This document shows positions 17,740 through 27,772 of a stretch of 29,685 nt of DNA, one piece after another. This stretch comes from Chara braunii (Eukaryota; Streptophyta; Charophyceae; Charales; Characeae). Location of the stretch: contig BFEA01001002.1 of assembly GCA_003427395.1 (NCBI GenBank), forward strand, positions 266,314-295,998, in the 5' to 3' direction. Numbering within the stretch: the first letter of the stretch is position 1; the number at the start of each line of letters is the position of its first letter. The position numbers were made by a program, and so were the translations under genes. The notes below the pieces were generated by a model that searched no databases, was not told the origin of the DNA, and was given only the letters and a program-made list of their open reading frames with translations.

Positions 17740-20688
17740 TTATGGACTTAAAGATCCCACTCCCTCTATGTCGATGACTATTGAAAATAGAGTCACCCTC
17801 TTGTCGAGGTAATCCGGCTTCCATGCAAAAGCTTCCACCTTGACCGCCACCACCGCGCAGCGTGCCACCCATTCTGGCGATTCCATACCCCCTAACAGAC
17901 CGTAAGGAATGGTTTTGACAACCTGCCATGACATCCATACCAGACCTTCCCTCAAGATAGCATTATCCTTCACATGCATAAGTAATGGTCTAAAGTCCTC
18001 TCCCTCTCCCCTTTCACATCCATGTGCCACTTCCCTGCTCCTGTCACCGAGAACGTAAGCTCGAGCCGGTAAGCCTTCCCCTATGATGTTCTTCAGATCT
18101 CCCCCTGTACATGCATTTTCCGGGGCTACAATCAATTGGAGAGAGTGGTGAATTGTCACCTCCCAATCGGAATGTTTTCCATTCCACCGACAAGGAAGAA
18201 TTACCCTTCCCTTAGCTCCATTCTTTGCCCCCAATTTTGCCGCTGCATCAATGTCTTTGAAGTGACCTTTTGCTATTTTGAGCAAATTTATAGTATCCTC
18301 TTCCAACTCCCTGTTCTCATCCCTGAATGCATTCACCTGAGCCTCCAAAATTGCTGCTTGCCTTTGCAGATCCTCCTTTTCTTTTTGCTCATCTCCCTCT
18401 TGTTGTTGGTTTGCTTTCTTCACCAGTTGGTCCTGTGGATCCGTAGACTGTTCCGCTCTGCTTTCTTGCTCGTCCTCCGCCTGTGCTTTCCTTTTCCCAT
18501 TACCCTCTTTGCTATCTTTACTCTGATAGGTGTTGGGCCATTGGAAGTTCTTAGCATATTCGTCATGTTGGATATGGATGTCATTTTTCACCGTACGCGC
18601 TTTCCTTGCATATTGTGCCGCGTAAAATTCATTTATCTCCCCCTCTCTTTTCAGCAGCTCAAACCGATTCTCCGAAGTAATATCCTCACTTACTTGCGTT
18701 ACCTGCTTCAGACTCCTAAGATGTGGTGCGCCAGTCTGATTTCACATTCTACTGCTCGTCCCCATTGTAGTTGTTTCACCTCCTGCTTCCATTGTTCTAA
18801 TGTGATGACCTCCTCCTCCATATTGTCCTCTTCTGATGAGTCCTCAGGATCCCAATCTTCAGAGCAGTCCCGCCGATCCTCCTCCGCTTGTCTAATTTCT
18901 TCCTCCGTCATATTTTTCGCATTCAGCATTTGCTTCCTTCTATATTCCGCTTCGTTCGTGGAAACCCCCTTTGCGAATTCCTCCCCGGACACACCCCCAG
19001 ACACCCTTTTTGCGACACTCTCCTCAGACGAATCACTGGAGTCCGTTTCTTGACCGCTACCCGACAATGATGTTTGCTGTGTACCTACCCCTTTTCCTTG
19101 CGGTGAATCTTCCTTTGTACCCGTTGTTTGACTCCCCTCCGTTTATTTATCCTCCCTGCTGTTCCGTAATCTTTTGCTCCGGTGCGTGTCCTGTTCGTGC
19201 TGATGAGAACCTTTTCCGTCTTCCGATAATTCTCTCCTTTTCAATGACTGACGAGATCCGTTTTCGAGGCTCCCCTCCTCCTCCCCGCATTCCATGTTAT
19301 CGCCCTGATCTTCCTGCATATTCTGATTGCTGGAACTTTGCTCTTGTTCCTGTTTCCGCATTTGATTCTGTTGCTGCTGCCTGGCTGCCAAGTTTTCGAG
19401 GTAAGCCTGTTCTGCATTCTTCCCGATCGCATGTAACTCTTTCATGACGAGTAGCCTTTGTTGATCGTCCAGGATCATTGATTCTTCCAACATTGGCTTG
19501 TTCAGAAACCTCGTCTCCTTCTCCTCCATCCTCCTTGCCCTTGTCTGCCTCCACCTGCTGTCGTACGGTGGGTATATGTCTGGTTTGACTATAGGTTCCC
19601 TTTTCATAACCCACACTCACCTTGGAGATTCCAAGTTATCATCAAAGATCCACCCTCTGTACTGTGCTGAGTTGATGTACCATACCCCTGGCTTAGAAAC
19701 GCATTCCTCCAGCATTGACTGACACAGTGGTGCTTGCTTGTTTCCACCCCCCCCCCTTGCGGGCAGAAAGGACCCATATGACCTCTTCCCCTACACTTAA
19801 AACAGTAGGGGTTCGTCTTTGTTGAGACGAATATAGTGATTCTCTGGCCTCCTTTCCTGAAAATCCATTGGTCCGGGAATTTCGGGGAGCACCTAACTTG
19901 ACCTCAAGACATGCCACCCGCAAATCGTGATTTGGGGCTAGAAAGTTTGGATTAGTTGGGAGCCAATCGATAATTGGGTTGTTGGGAAATTCCTCGGCGA
20001 GTCTGTTTTCAACGAAACTGTGCATTCGTTCCGACACATTATCAAACTGCACCCAAAAGTGATTCCGCATCATTGACTGTCTGTGCCTTGATGCTTCCGC
20101 TTGTGGAGGACGCGGTGGCTTCCAAGATTGAATGGCCACCACCGCCCCCTTACACTTCAGGGAGCCAATATATAGCAAATATTGAGCATAAGTATGATCT
20201 ACACAAACAATCATCACAAAGAATCTTCCCCTCTTATGATACGACACCTCCGGTTCCCTTCCAGGTATACTTTCCATTGCTCGAAGTCTATCCATCACCC
20301 ATCTGCGTTTCTCATTCATAGAGGGCTCTCTGCTTCTTCCTGAAAAATTGAAGATGACTGAGTGCTTGTCGTATAACTCATTAAGTGACTGAAGATTCTC
20401 CTCTGGGTATTCCCAAACATCCACTTCTTCTTCCTTTCCTCCCTCTCCCTTCAACACTTCTTTGGTAACTTTGATTTCTGTCGTGATTTTTGTCTTTTCC
20501 AACAAAAAATTCATTGCCCTTTGCCCCAACGAACGCACCTTGACTGTGCCCATTCCTGCCTTCGTTCCTGACTGTGACGTGGACTGAGATGCAGGAGTTG
20601 TATCCTCTGTACCCTGACCTTGATGGAAAGTCATTATTTCTCTTTCGTTCATGGCTTTACTAGCTGCCTCTGCGTACGATGACGTCAT
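17740..20688 (-). pseudogene. LINE-2 ORF1, unusually long, frame-broken
   Basis: Reading from the ATG at 20688 (MTSSYAEAASKAMNERE), the text runs to 17740 with few breaks: frame changes near 19835, in a 10-C run at 19747-19756 and near 18715; stops near 19625 and at 19143. Intact length would be about 980 codons, much longer than usual plant L1 ORF1. Parts in order: a DUF4283/RRM-like nucleic-acid-binding region (FFVMIVCVDHTYAQYLLYIG, then a basic PPRPPQ stretch); a CCHC knuckle C-x2-C-x4-H-x4-C at 19763-19805 (CFKCRGRGHMGPFC); WYINSAQYRGWIFDD; a Gln/Glu-rich coiled-coil region; an acidic Ser-rich region; a second coiled coil (DLQRQAAILEAQVNAFRDE); and a C-terminal region of about 150 residues I cannot assign (RWNGKHSDWEVTIHH... 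ARAYVLGDRSREV). ORF1 proteins coat LINE RNA. Confidence 0.75.
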
Positions 20689-20850
20689 ATCGTCCTTTCC
20701 TAGTTTTTGGCACCTGCCTTCCCACCCTCTCCCGAATATTGATCTCACTTCCTTCCCCTCCCTTCTCCTCCTTTCCTATATCGTGCCTTGCTCTCTGCTC
20801 ACCCCTTCTTTTCTTACCTTTTATCTCTTGTCCTTCCTCCTCTACGTTAC

Positions 20851-21804
20851 CCCAGAATCTCTCCGACCCTGCTCGCTCTCCCTTCCCCTCTTTTCCTTCT
20901 CCGTAACTCACTCCTTCCTCACACCTCCCACCCACTTCTCTTTCCTCTCCTCTCCCTACTCCCCCCCTTTCTTCTTACCTCTCACCTCTTGCCTCCCCTC
21001 TCTCCTCGTCGTCACCTCTGCCTCTCTCAGATCCTACTCGTCCTCCCCTCCTCTCATTATGTTTCTTTATGCTTCTCTCATTCCACTGTACGGTCGCTAT
21101 GTCCCATTCAGCACAATGTGGTTGTCACAGACAAAGCCCTCTGTGTACAGACCAAGGTAATTCGACTTACCTCTGCCCTAGAATCTCTCGGACCCTGCTC
21201 GTTCTCCTTTCCCCTTTTTTCCTTCTCCGTAACTCACTCCTTCCTCACGCCTCGCACCCACTTCTCTTTCCTCTCCTCCTACTCCCCCCCTTTCTTCTTA
21301 CCTCTCACCTTTTGCCTCCCCTCTCTCCTCTTCGTCACCTCTGCCTCTCTCAGATCCTACTCGTCCTCCCTTCCTCTCATTACGTTTCTTATGCTTCTCT
21401 CATTCCACTTTACGGTTGCTATGTCCCAATCAGCACAAAATGGTTGTCACAGTCAAAGCCCTCAGACCAAGGTAATTCTACTTACCTCTGTTCACGGTGA
21501 GTAGTATGGTTCAGCACAATGTGATTCTCTCTGACGAAGCTTCCCGTTGCTGTGAGTAATATGGTTAAGGATAATTACCCTGTTTAGTCGATGATAGCGC
21601 AATGCTATTCTCGCTGAAGAATCAGACCTCGTACGCAACTAGGTAAAACGACTTACCTTTATTCTCGTGGAATGATGTGGTTCGAAGACAATTACCCCGT
21701 GCAATCGATGATAGCTCAATGTGATTGTCGCTGACGAATCCGTCGTCGTGCGGAACAAGAAAAATTGAGTTACCTCTATTCCCGATGAGCACTATGGTTT
21801 GAAG
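20851..21804 (-). repeat. tandem monomer array in LINE-2 5' UTR
   Basis: Two units of about 315-326 bp (20851-21176 and 21177-21490) are highly similar, and are followed by shorter units; GATGATAGCnCAATGnnATT words recur 117 bp apart at 21591 and 21708. A shared core of about 28 bp, AGCnCAATGTGnTTnTC followed by nCTGACGAA-like text, occurs at 21110, 21432, 21513, 21596 and 21713. Most copies are followed 30-50 bp later by GACTTACCT-like text. The repeats are graded, the ORF1-proximal ones being longer because a C/T-rich block is included. Confidence 0.8.
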
Positions 21805-22238
21805 TTAATTACAATGTTTAATGATGATGATTCTTCCCACTTTCAAATATTAGGGGTCGAATACAATGTCTTTACACAGAGAAACATTGGCTTATCTGTT
21901 GTCCGGTAAAAACTATGGCTCGGAGATGACAGATTCCTCTTTCGAATGCTCTTCACATTGAGAAGACCTTCCTCTCACTCTTTGACTTACCTCTGGTTCT
22001 GACGACTGAAGGCAACTAATGCGAGGCTTCTCTCCTTCCCTTCAACTCCAGCTTCTCCCCTTCATTCACTGCTACCTACCTTATCTCCCTTCCTCCCCCT
22101 TTCACTTCCCATATGCTCCTCTTGCCCTGCTCTATATTTTACGGAAAAACCTTCTTTATCCCCCCCTTGTCCTTATTTTCGACTTCGATTCTCTCCCACT
22201 TCCTTCCTCCTCTCACTCTTTCTTTCCTTCCCTTCTTT

Positions 22239-22460
22239 GGGCGTGGCATGACGTGGCTTCCCTGGTATCTCTCGCGTATCTCTCTCTCACCTCTGTCGGA
22301 TTTGAATTAGGAGAAAGCGTGCGACTCCTCATGATACAGGATTGAGTCCGCCACGCCCGGGGGCGTGGCGTGACGTGGCTTCCCTGGTTTCTCCCTCGTA
22401 TCCCTCTCTTGCTTCCCTCGGATTCGAATTGGGAGAAGGCGCGCAACTCCGCGCGCGCGG
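22239..22460 (-). repeat. two 122-bp units with TGACGTGG at LINE-2 5' end
   Basis: GCGTGGCNTGACGTGGCTTCCCTGG occurs at 22241 and 22363, a 122-bp period, with the remainder of each unit also similar (TCGGATTNGAATTNGGAGAA). Each unit carries TGACGTGG, a bZIP-type (ACGT core) binding word. CCACGCCCGGGGGCGTGG at about 22351-22368 at the unit border is a strong palindrome. Position near the 5' end of LINE-2 suggests promoter elements. Confidence 0.8.
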
Positions 22461-22581
22461 CAAATTTTCGCTTGGCGTGTCGCGGACACAGCGCGACCCA
22501 GCGCCCACCGACTCAGCGCTTCCCGACCAGCGCTAGCGCTTTTCCGGCGACCACCTCTCTGAAGTGCTTGCTTTGCCTTTT

Positions 22582-22668
22582 CTATTTCCTGCTCAATGGA
22601 TGTTTTGGGAAGCAGGGCCCTTTGCCTTTCTCATCCCCAGCAGCACCTGAGCCTCTACGGTCACCCAT
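22582..22668 (-). pseudogene. gag: gypsy-1 gag N-terminus
   Basis: ATG at 22668 on the minus strand opens MGDRRGSGAAGDEKGKGPCF. A frame change of one base in the AAAA run near 22606 then gives IEQEIEKAKQ up to the LINE-2 insertion. KAKQ is repeated at the far edge of the LINE-3 insertion (13086-13100), showing that both edges belong to one coding sequence. Small basic Gly-rich Gag N-termini are usual in Ty3/gypsy elements. Confidence 0.65.
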
Positions 22669-23981
22669 TCAGGAAATTTCTTTTCACGGCAAAATAAAAA
22701 AAAGTAAAATTTGGATTAGAGTTCACACACCGGACAACAATCCAATCAGAATCATATGTGCTGCTTACTTTGACATCGAGAAGGGTTAGGACAGATGGAA
22801 GGTTAGTACTCAGTTTCTGTGGGCATTCGGGGAGATTGCAGACCACGGTTAGCAGCAAAATCAGACAACAGATTCCTTTTTACCGCACGTTACAAATCAA
22901 CCAAAAATGCAACACTTTCTGATCAGATCCCTTCTGGATCTTCCCGCAAACACCAGCACTTGTTGGCATGGCAAGAAAGCCCCAATCTCATGCAGAAAAA
23001 AAAAAAAAAAAAAAAAACTGCACAGGGACGGTCGTTCCATTTTGTAGGGAAAAAAAAAGAAAATGGAGTTTGCAGGCTGCGAACCAGCAGGAGGACTGTG
23101 TAGGGCTTTATTGGACTGAGGACACAGAATTACTGCACGGACCATTCTGACACGACTAACAGACCCTTTAGGATGACCAGGATAAGACAGACCAACAGAC
23201 AGAACGGGAACCACAGACACAGCCTATGTGCGGGCTCAAGACCCGCAGTCAATTGCAGGCAAAGGTCAGAAAGAAAAGTCAAACCATTGACAAGCTACTG
23301 ACCACAAGCAGACTGGCAAACACTCCCTGACCTCTAGACGGACTGCGTACTGATAGACCTGACAAACCAGTTCTGACAGACTGATGGACTGATGTCAGAG
23401 GGACAGGTTGCCGGAACGAACTCACTCCACCAAGGTCTTGATTGGAGATTGCCGCAGGTCACATTTGACCGAAATACAGGGGCATGGCTGACTAACAAAC
23501 TGAATTTTGCCGAAATTCCCAATCGATTACCAATTTACCACAAATGAATCGCCGACGGTTTTCTTCTGCAGATCCGAACCTCAAGCAGTCTTCCAAAACC
23601 GGTGGCCAGCCAAGCAGGCTGAGCCTGCCACTTTGAGGGTTACCGCGCCCTCAGGACGCCCGCAGGCTAATTAAGGTTGCTGTCCTCATTAGCACGGGGC
23701 CCAGCTCAAGCCGGGAGACCACTCAACCCTTTTTTTTTTTTTTTTNTTTTTTTATGGGCGTAACAATCAATCAACAGTATGCTCCCCAGAATGGAAATGG
23801 AGCCGGGGCCATAAGGACCTGTTTTATTTATGAAAACAAAAAAAAAACAAAAAAAAAACAATCAATCAACAGCTGTCACCGCCGACGTCATTGAAGACTA
23901 CATGGCACTGCCCCAAACCGCCAACCGCAGGCCCAACAAATGCCGGACAACTAATTAGTCCCCTGGATGCACGCGGCTGTG
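22669..23981 (-). other. gypsy-1 leader region
   Basis: About 1.3 kb between primer binding site and gag start. No coding region is supported. It holds A-runs at about 22997-23018 and 23049-23057, an ACAGAC/GACTGA-rich stretch 23150-23420, a GC-rich structured block 23590-23728 abutting a T-run with one N (23730-23753), and the LINE-4 scrap. The T-run may be the tail of another minus-strand retroposon, but no matching duplication was found. Confidence 0.5.
23778..23856 (+). mobile_element. LINE-4: 79-bp 3'-end scrap with TSD
   Basis: About 55 bp of LINE 3' end in plus orientation (reverse complement of LINE-1 10443-10491: ATGCTCCCCAGAATGG... AAGGACCTG) plus an A-rich tail with regular C interruptions. 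It is bounded by 16-bp duplications AACAATCAATCAACAG at 23762-23777 and 23857-23872. It is an extreme 5' truncation by the same LINE family, inserted opposite to LINE-1, -2 and -3. Confidence 0.95.
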
Positions 23982-23994
23982 GCTCCAATACCAA
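23982..23994 (-). other. gypsy-1 primer binding site (iMet-like)
   Basis: The minus strand reads TTGGTATTGGAGCC one base after the LTR end ACATAACA. Plant LTR elements commonly use TGGTATCAGAGCC, complementary to the 3' end of initiator Met tRNA; this differs at about three positions. It sets the direction of gypsy-1 and the inner end of its 5' LTR. Confidence 0.85.
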
Positions 23995-23995
23995 C

Positions 23996-26348
23996 TGTTA
24001 TGTGCGTGATTGAAACAAGTACAATGAACCTTGCAAGGTCCAACTCAAACCTCAAACACACAAGATGAGCGCATTCACATAGAAGTTCACACCACACGCA
24101 AGAGAGGAGAAACAGTTCAGCGCCTGATTGAATTCCACTCAAAATATGATATAATACAATTGGAGAGATCAAGTGTACAGCGGCAGTTGCCGTGATCCAA
24201 CTCCACAAACTCCCCCTCGGTCAGTGTCTGACTCTCCCTCTCTCTCTCGTTCTTCTCCCACTCTCTGGACTTGTATCACTCAGCCTCTGCTCTCTCTCTG
24301 TCTGCCAATGGTCTACCCTGAATGCCACCCCGATGTATCACCTCGAACATGGGCGGCTATGGCCGTCGTCTTCCTCCTCCCTACTATCCTAGCCATGGTT
24401 GACTATTGCCGCCAGGGCGTTTGCTTCCTCCCCTGGCGCTTGTCCTTCATCCAGGTCACACTATCGCACAAGCAAATAGCAGCGCTTCCACAACTTTGCG
24501 AGTGAACAACTGCCTTGGCCTGGCACTGTAGCAACTAAATATAGTTGGAGTTGACTGTTCGTGCCTACCGGTCGCCCTCGGCCTCTGCCTGACCAAAATT
24601 GGTGTTTCCGGAAGTCTCCGGACTTTCTTGGGACACTGCTGCAAAATTGGACTTGGGACTTGACTTCCTCTGCACGTACCGGTGGACTTTTACCGATCTG
24701 CGACATTTCGGTACGATGGTACCCAAGCCTACCGACCTACAACGCTTCGACCTATGAACCCTACAACCTACCCTACCTGGACAACGTGGGACCAGAAACA
24801 ACTGGGACCTTGGGACTGGAACTTTGGGGACTGACTGTGTGAGATCCTTTCACGAGATACAGCATGGCATCCACACGTTCCCATACACATGTGCAATGAC
24901 AAGAGATCTTGGAGAGAGCAATCCACACCAAACCAGATGAGGAGAATACACAGCTGAAGCACTTAAAACCAAATATAGAATTGAAATTAAGCAATCCTAC
25001 CCCTTAAGCAGCATTGGCCGTGGGGGGGAGGTCAATCGTCCGCTGCACGCCGGATTTGGGTTCGAAGTTTTGAGGAGGGCCGGCGGATGAAGGCGATCCA
25101 GGGCGGGGGAGTGTGCAGAGGGGCGCGCGTACCAAAATGTTCACAGCGCGCCCACGGGCCCGGGCGGCGGCGGACGTAGATGTGAGGGAATATCTTGAAA
25201 CCGCTGCCGTCGATAAGCGGGCGGCCTTTTTTTCTTTTAGCATTTTCGTTTTTGGCCTGTCGTTTCCCGCTTTTCGTTTTTGCTTTTCTTTTTGTTTCGT
25301 GGTCGGCGTGTCATTCCTCTGCTTTTTTTCTTATTTTTCCACTTTTTGTTTTTTCTTTTCTTTTTGTTTCCCGGTGGGTGCGTCGGTGGGTGTGTCTTTT
25401 TGTCATTTCGTTTTTTCTTTTCTTTTTGTTTCCCAGTGGGCGTGTCGTTTCCCGGTGGGCATGTCATTTCCCGCTTTTTGGTTGCATGCGTAGGCCGCAC
25501 CGCCCGCACCGCGGGCGCTAAGCTAGTTCTAATTAATACCGTCTCTCTCCAACTCTATCAGCAGAACAAAATTTCCAGGATCCCAACCATGTTATCAACA
25601 CCCAAGGACCAACTACTTACAAAGCTTCATCAACCAGGGAGACTTCTTCTTCCTCCCAGCCTCGAGCTCCTAGCTATGGCGCACGTGCACGGCCAACCTA
25701 TCAAGCCCACCAATCGCCACACACCCTTCTGAACCCAACACACCGGGCTGCATCAATCACGGTGCCCACTGCAGATTAAGTGTCCGCTCAGCAGGGGAGC
25801 ACAGCTCCCAGGATGAAGAAGAGGAACACCAACTTGATGAAGGAGAAGACGGCTGCCACTTCGAAGACCACTTCGATGGAGAGCTTCGATGGCAGCCCTG
25901 TCAACCCCAACAGGCACAAAGGGGAGGTGCCTTAACCAATCGTGCTGGTCCTTTCCAGCTATGGATGCCAGCAAGCATCACCAGAGAAGATGAGCTGCGC
26001 TGCTGGAAATTAGCACTGCAGCACTAATGCGACCCTCCAACCCAACACTTCGTGAAGAAAAAAAAAGAAGCAGAACCTGTTTCCCATCAGCCTCAACACT
26101 TTTCTTCCCTTAACCCTCACGACTCTACAACCTAGGACCGAAACAAGCATCCTGCTGACTCCCCACCTAGACAGAAAAGTGGGAGAAAGGACAGAAGTAA
26201 AACAACAAGAAAACAACGGGGCTACGGCCTACAGCAACAAAGACAAGGTCCCTGCAAGGGACAGGTCCAGGGATCAAACCCCGTTCAGCAAAACTAACAA
26301 AATTAGTCTACTTAGTATACAGCCCGCCAGAACCTGCAATTCATTGCA
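23996..26348 (-). mobile_element. gypsy-1 5' LTR, about 2.35 kb
   Basis: The inner end (23996) is fixed by the adjacent primer binding site and reads CA on the element strand. The outer end (26348) is fixed by the TG where similarity to the 3' LTR, downstream of the polypurine tract, starts abruptly. The outer 0.7 kb carries modules C, B and A shared with the 3' LTR. The rest has no partner in the window. It includes a GC-rich block (25020-25215) and T-rich degenerate tandem repeats (25225-25480; a TTTTTTCTTTTCTTTTTGTTTCCC word recurs 62 bp apart at 25349 and 25411). At 2.35 kb it may itself contain an insertion. Confidence 0.7.
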
Positions 26349-27349
26349 GTCGTATGCTTCTGTATGCTCATATGCATATGTGCTTGCTCCAAGTCCGTAT
26401 GCATCCGCCTGTCAGATTCGATTGGACACTCAGTTCTACGCCTACGTCCATCTTATAATTCGTCAGTGTGATCAAATCGCTACTTCGGATGCTTCAGCGC
26501 CCATGGAAACCGGTGGTACCCGATGAAGTCTTCCTTATATGTACGATCGACCCTCCGATTCTTTGGTCCTCAATTATTCCATACTTCCGGCTATATTCCT
26601 TAGTGCCTATGCTGTGTGAATTGGTGGGACCTCAATTTGTTATGCTGGACTCGTCCAATTGCAAAAATTACAGATTTATCCCCGTGCTTTTGTTTACGCT
26701 TCTGTATTTGCTTTATTCAATTGCCCATTTGCCCATGAAAAAACATAGGAACTTTACTGCGAACTGGTCCCGATGTCTGATTCCGCAAAAAAGCCCTCAC
26801 CGCTTGGAAAATGTGCAAGGAAGATGAGCATTAGCGAACTTCATCAATCAAACAGCATCATACATATGAGCCCAGATAGTCTTGACCTCGAACCACAGCA
26901 GACTTGCATCACGAGATACACCAAATAAGAACACACCAAGAGTTCAAAATTGACAATGCTGAAGTAGTCCCATCATCATCAACTACGAACCAGAGTTGAT
27001 ATCCTATTGGCGCTCGGCGCCCAGACTACATGTGGCAGATCCTATCTAGCCTATACTACGAAGCAGAATGATGACATCAACAGCGTTCCCGAAGTACGAG
27101 CATATGGCGACCAATGTCGCACGCTTCAGCACCAGGTATGTCTCTCGTAACACTCACAACCCCGATCCACACCGCACAGATGCCACTAGCACCCCAAGGA
27201 CCACCCTGCGCTGCACCTAGCATACAGCAGCCCAGCTTGGCTATGGCTGCGTGCTCCCTCCTACTCGCCCGTGAGAGCGTGAGTGCCAGCCAGCCAGCGG
27301 ATTGCGCAGCAGCGCTCACGCAGCATGCAACCAGCACCTGAATGCCGAA
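26349..27349. other. no gene recognised between the two gypsy elements
   Basis: No coding region could be supported. An open stretch at 26468-26827 on the plus strand begins at a GTG and has one hydrophobic segment (RFIPVLLFTLLYLLYSIAHL), but nothing else suggests a gene. The left end adjoins the gypsy-1 5' LTR; the right part probably belongs to the gypsy-2 3' LTR, whose outer end I could not fix. GGCGCTCGGCGCC near 27011 is a local palindrome. Confidence 0.4.
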
Positions 27350-27735
27350 ATGAGAGGCAGGCCCTTCCCTATATCGAAGTGGCCTGCCTGCGTCCAGTCC
27401 AGGAAGCTTCCAGTAGGCCCCCCGGTAGCCTGAGGCCCAGTCACGAGGAAAGCAGGCCTTGGGCCTGAAGTGGTTGCATGCGCCCAACTGCTTTCGGCCT
27501 GTGTTCGGCCTGGTACCTGAATCCAGCCCAGGGCCTGCACTTCGTACATTCACACAGGCGGCCCAGGGCCTGGGTTCACTCAACCAACTGGCGCTGCGCA
27601 ACTGCCTGAATTTTCCCCAATGCGGGGTACCCTGAAAAACGAGGCCCAAAGGGCCTGTCGTGCCTGCCTTCACTTAGGGCGGCCGACCTTGCTGCAAATA
27701 GGGCCCCGTAGGGGCTAAGAGGGTGTAGCCTCGCA
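27350..27735 (-). mobile_element. gypsy-2 3' LTR (inner part)
   Basis: On the minus strand a TG at 27735 (TGCGAGGCTACACC) follows the polypurine tract of gypsy-2, the normal start of a 3' LTR. The region is rich in GGCCTG/CAGGCC words and contains TGAAAAACGAGGCCCAAAGG near 27632, similar to TGAAAACAGGCCCAAAATGG near 46. The outer end is not visible; the stated left limit only marks where this composition starts. Confidence 0.55.
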
Positions 27736-27746
27736 TTCCCTCCTCC
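27736..27746 (-). other. gypsy-2 polypurine tract
   Basis: The minus strand reads GGAGGAGGGAA immediately before the LTR TG, 27 nt after the polymerase stop. Position and composition fit the second-strand primer of an LTR retrotransposon. Confidence 0.7.
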
Positions 27747-27772
27747 ATATCTTCGTCAGTCCTCTGGGAAGA

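Larger units (their letters stand above)
13642..22566 (-). mobile_element. LINE-2: near-full-length L1-type retrotransposon
   Basis: The element runs minus strand, about 8.9 kb, between 15-bp direct repeats CTTGCTTTGCCTTTT (13627-13641 and 22567-22581). It begins with a repeat-built 5' region (20689-22566), then ORF1 (20688-17740), a 37-nt gap, ORF2 (17700 to about 14180) and a 3' region ending in poly(A) (T-run 13642-13667). Having both UTRs and both ORFs with a clean duplication indicates a complete insertion. ORF1 has several frame breaks. ORF2 has an 82-bp tandem duplication and a deletion, so the copy is dead. It splits gypsy-1 gag. Confidence 0.95.
20689..22566 (-). promoter_or_regulatory. 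LINE-2 5' UTR / probable internal promoter
   Basis: About 1.88 kb between the 5' target duplication and the ORF1 ATG, without coding signs. On the plus strand it is C/T-rich (20740-21400, 22020-22230), so it is purine-rich in the sense strand. It is composed of tandem repeats described separately. LINEs carry internal promoters at their 5' ends and some, such as mouse L1, build them from repeated monomers; the same arrangement is inferred here. The outermost 110 bp (about 22450-22560) has repeated AGCGC words and high GC. Confidence 0.6.
4253..26348 (-). mobile_element. gypsy-1: nested Ty3/gypsy retrotransposon
   Basis: The element is reconstructed from ordered minus-strand parts: 5' LTR, initiator-Met-like primer binding site, leader, gag, CCHC knuckle, protease, reverse transcriptase, RNase H, integrase, polypurine tract and a 3' LTR remnant. 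That domain order (integrase after RNase H) is the Ty3/gypsy order. The two LTR copies share a start beginning TGCAATGAAT and a 40-bp first module of equal length in both. Six later insertions occupy about 13.1 kb, leaving about 9.0 kb of original element. All domains carry stops, frameshifts or lost catalytic residues, so it cannot move by itself. No target site duplication was found because the outer end of the 3' LTR is missing; the base after the 5' LTR begins GTCGT. Confidence 0.85.

Noticed and set aside
18136-19053. 305-codon plus-strand open frame
   Set aside because: It is antisense to the LINE-2 ORF1 coding region, and its hydrophobic composition is the expected mirror of Glu/Lys/Gln-rich coding sequence.
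20651-21504. Long plus-strand open frames rich in Ser/Leu/Pro
   Set aside because: They are low-complexity C/T-rich sequence in the LINE-2 5' UTR; the open frames are by-products of tandem pyrimidine repeats.
22995-23018. A-run as the tail of a plus-strand retroposon
   Set aside because: No target duplication and no recognisable body to the left.
25113-25732. Plus-strand frames rich in Phe
   Set aside because: They arise from T-rich degenerate repeats in the gypsy-1 5' LTR; no start context or motif.
26468-26827. 119-codon frame with a hydrophobic segment
   Set aside because: Begins at GTG, no family features, in AT-rich sequence beside an LTR; could be chance.
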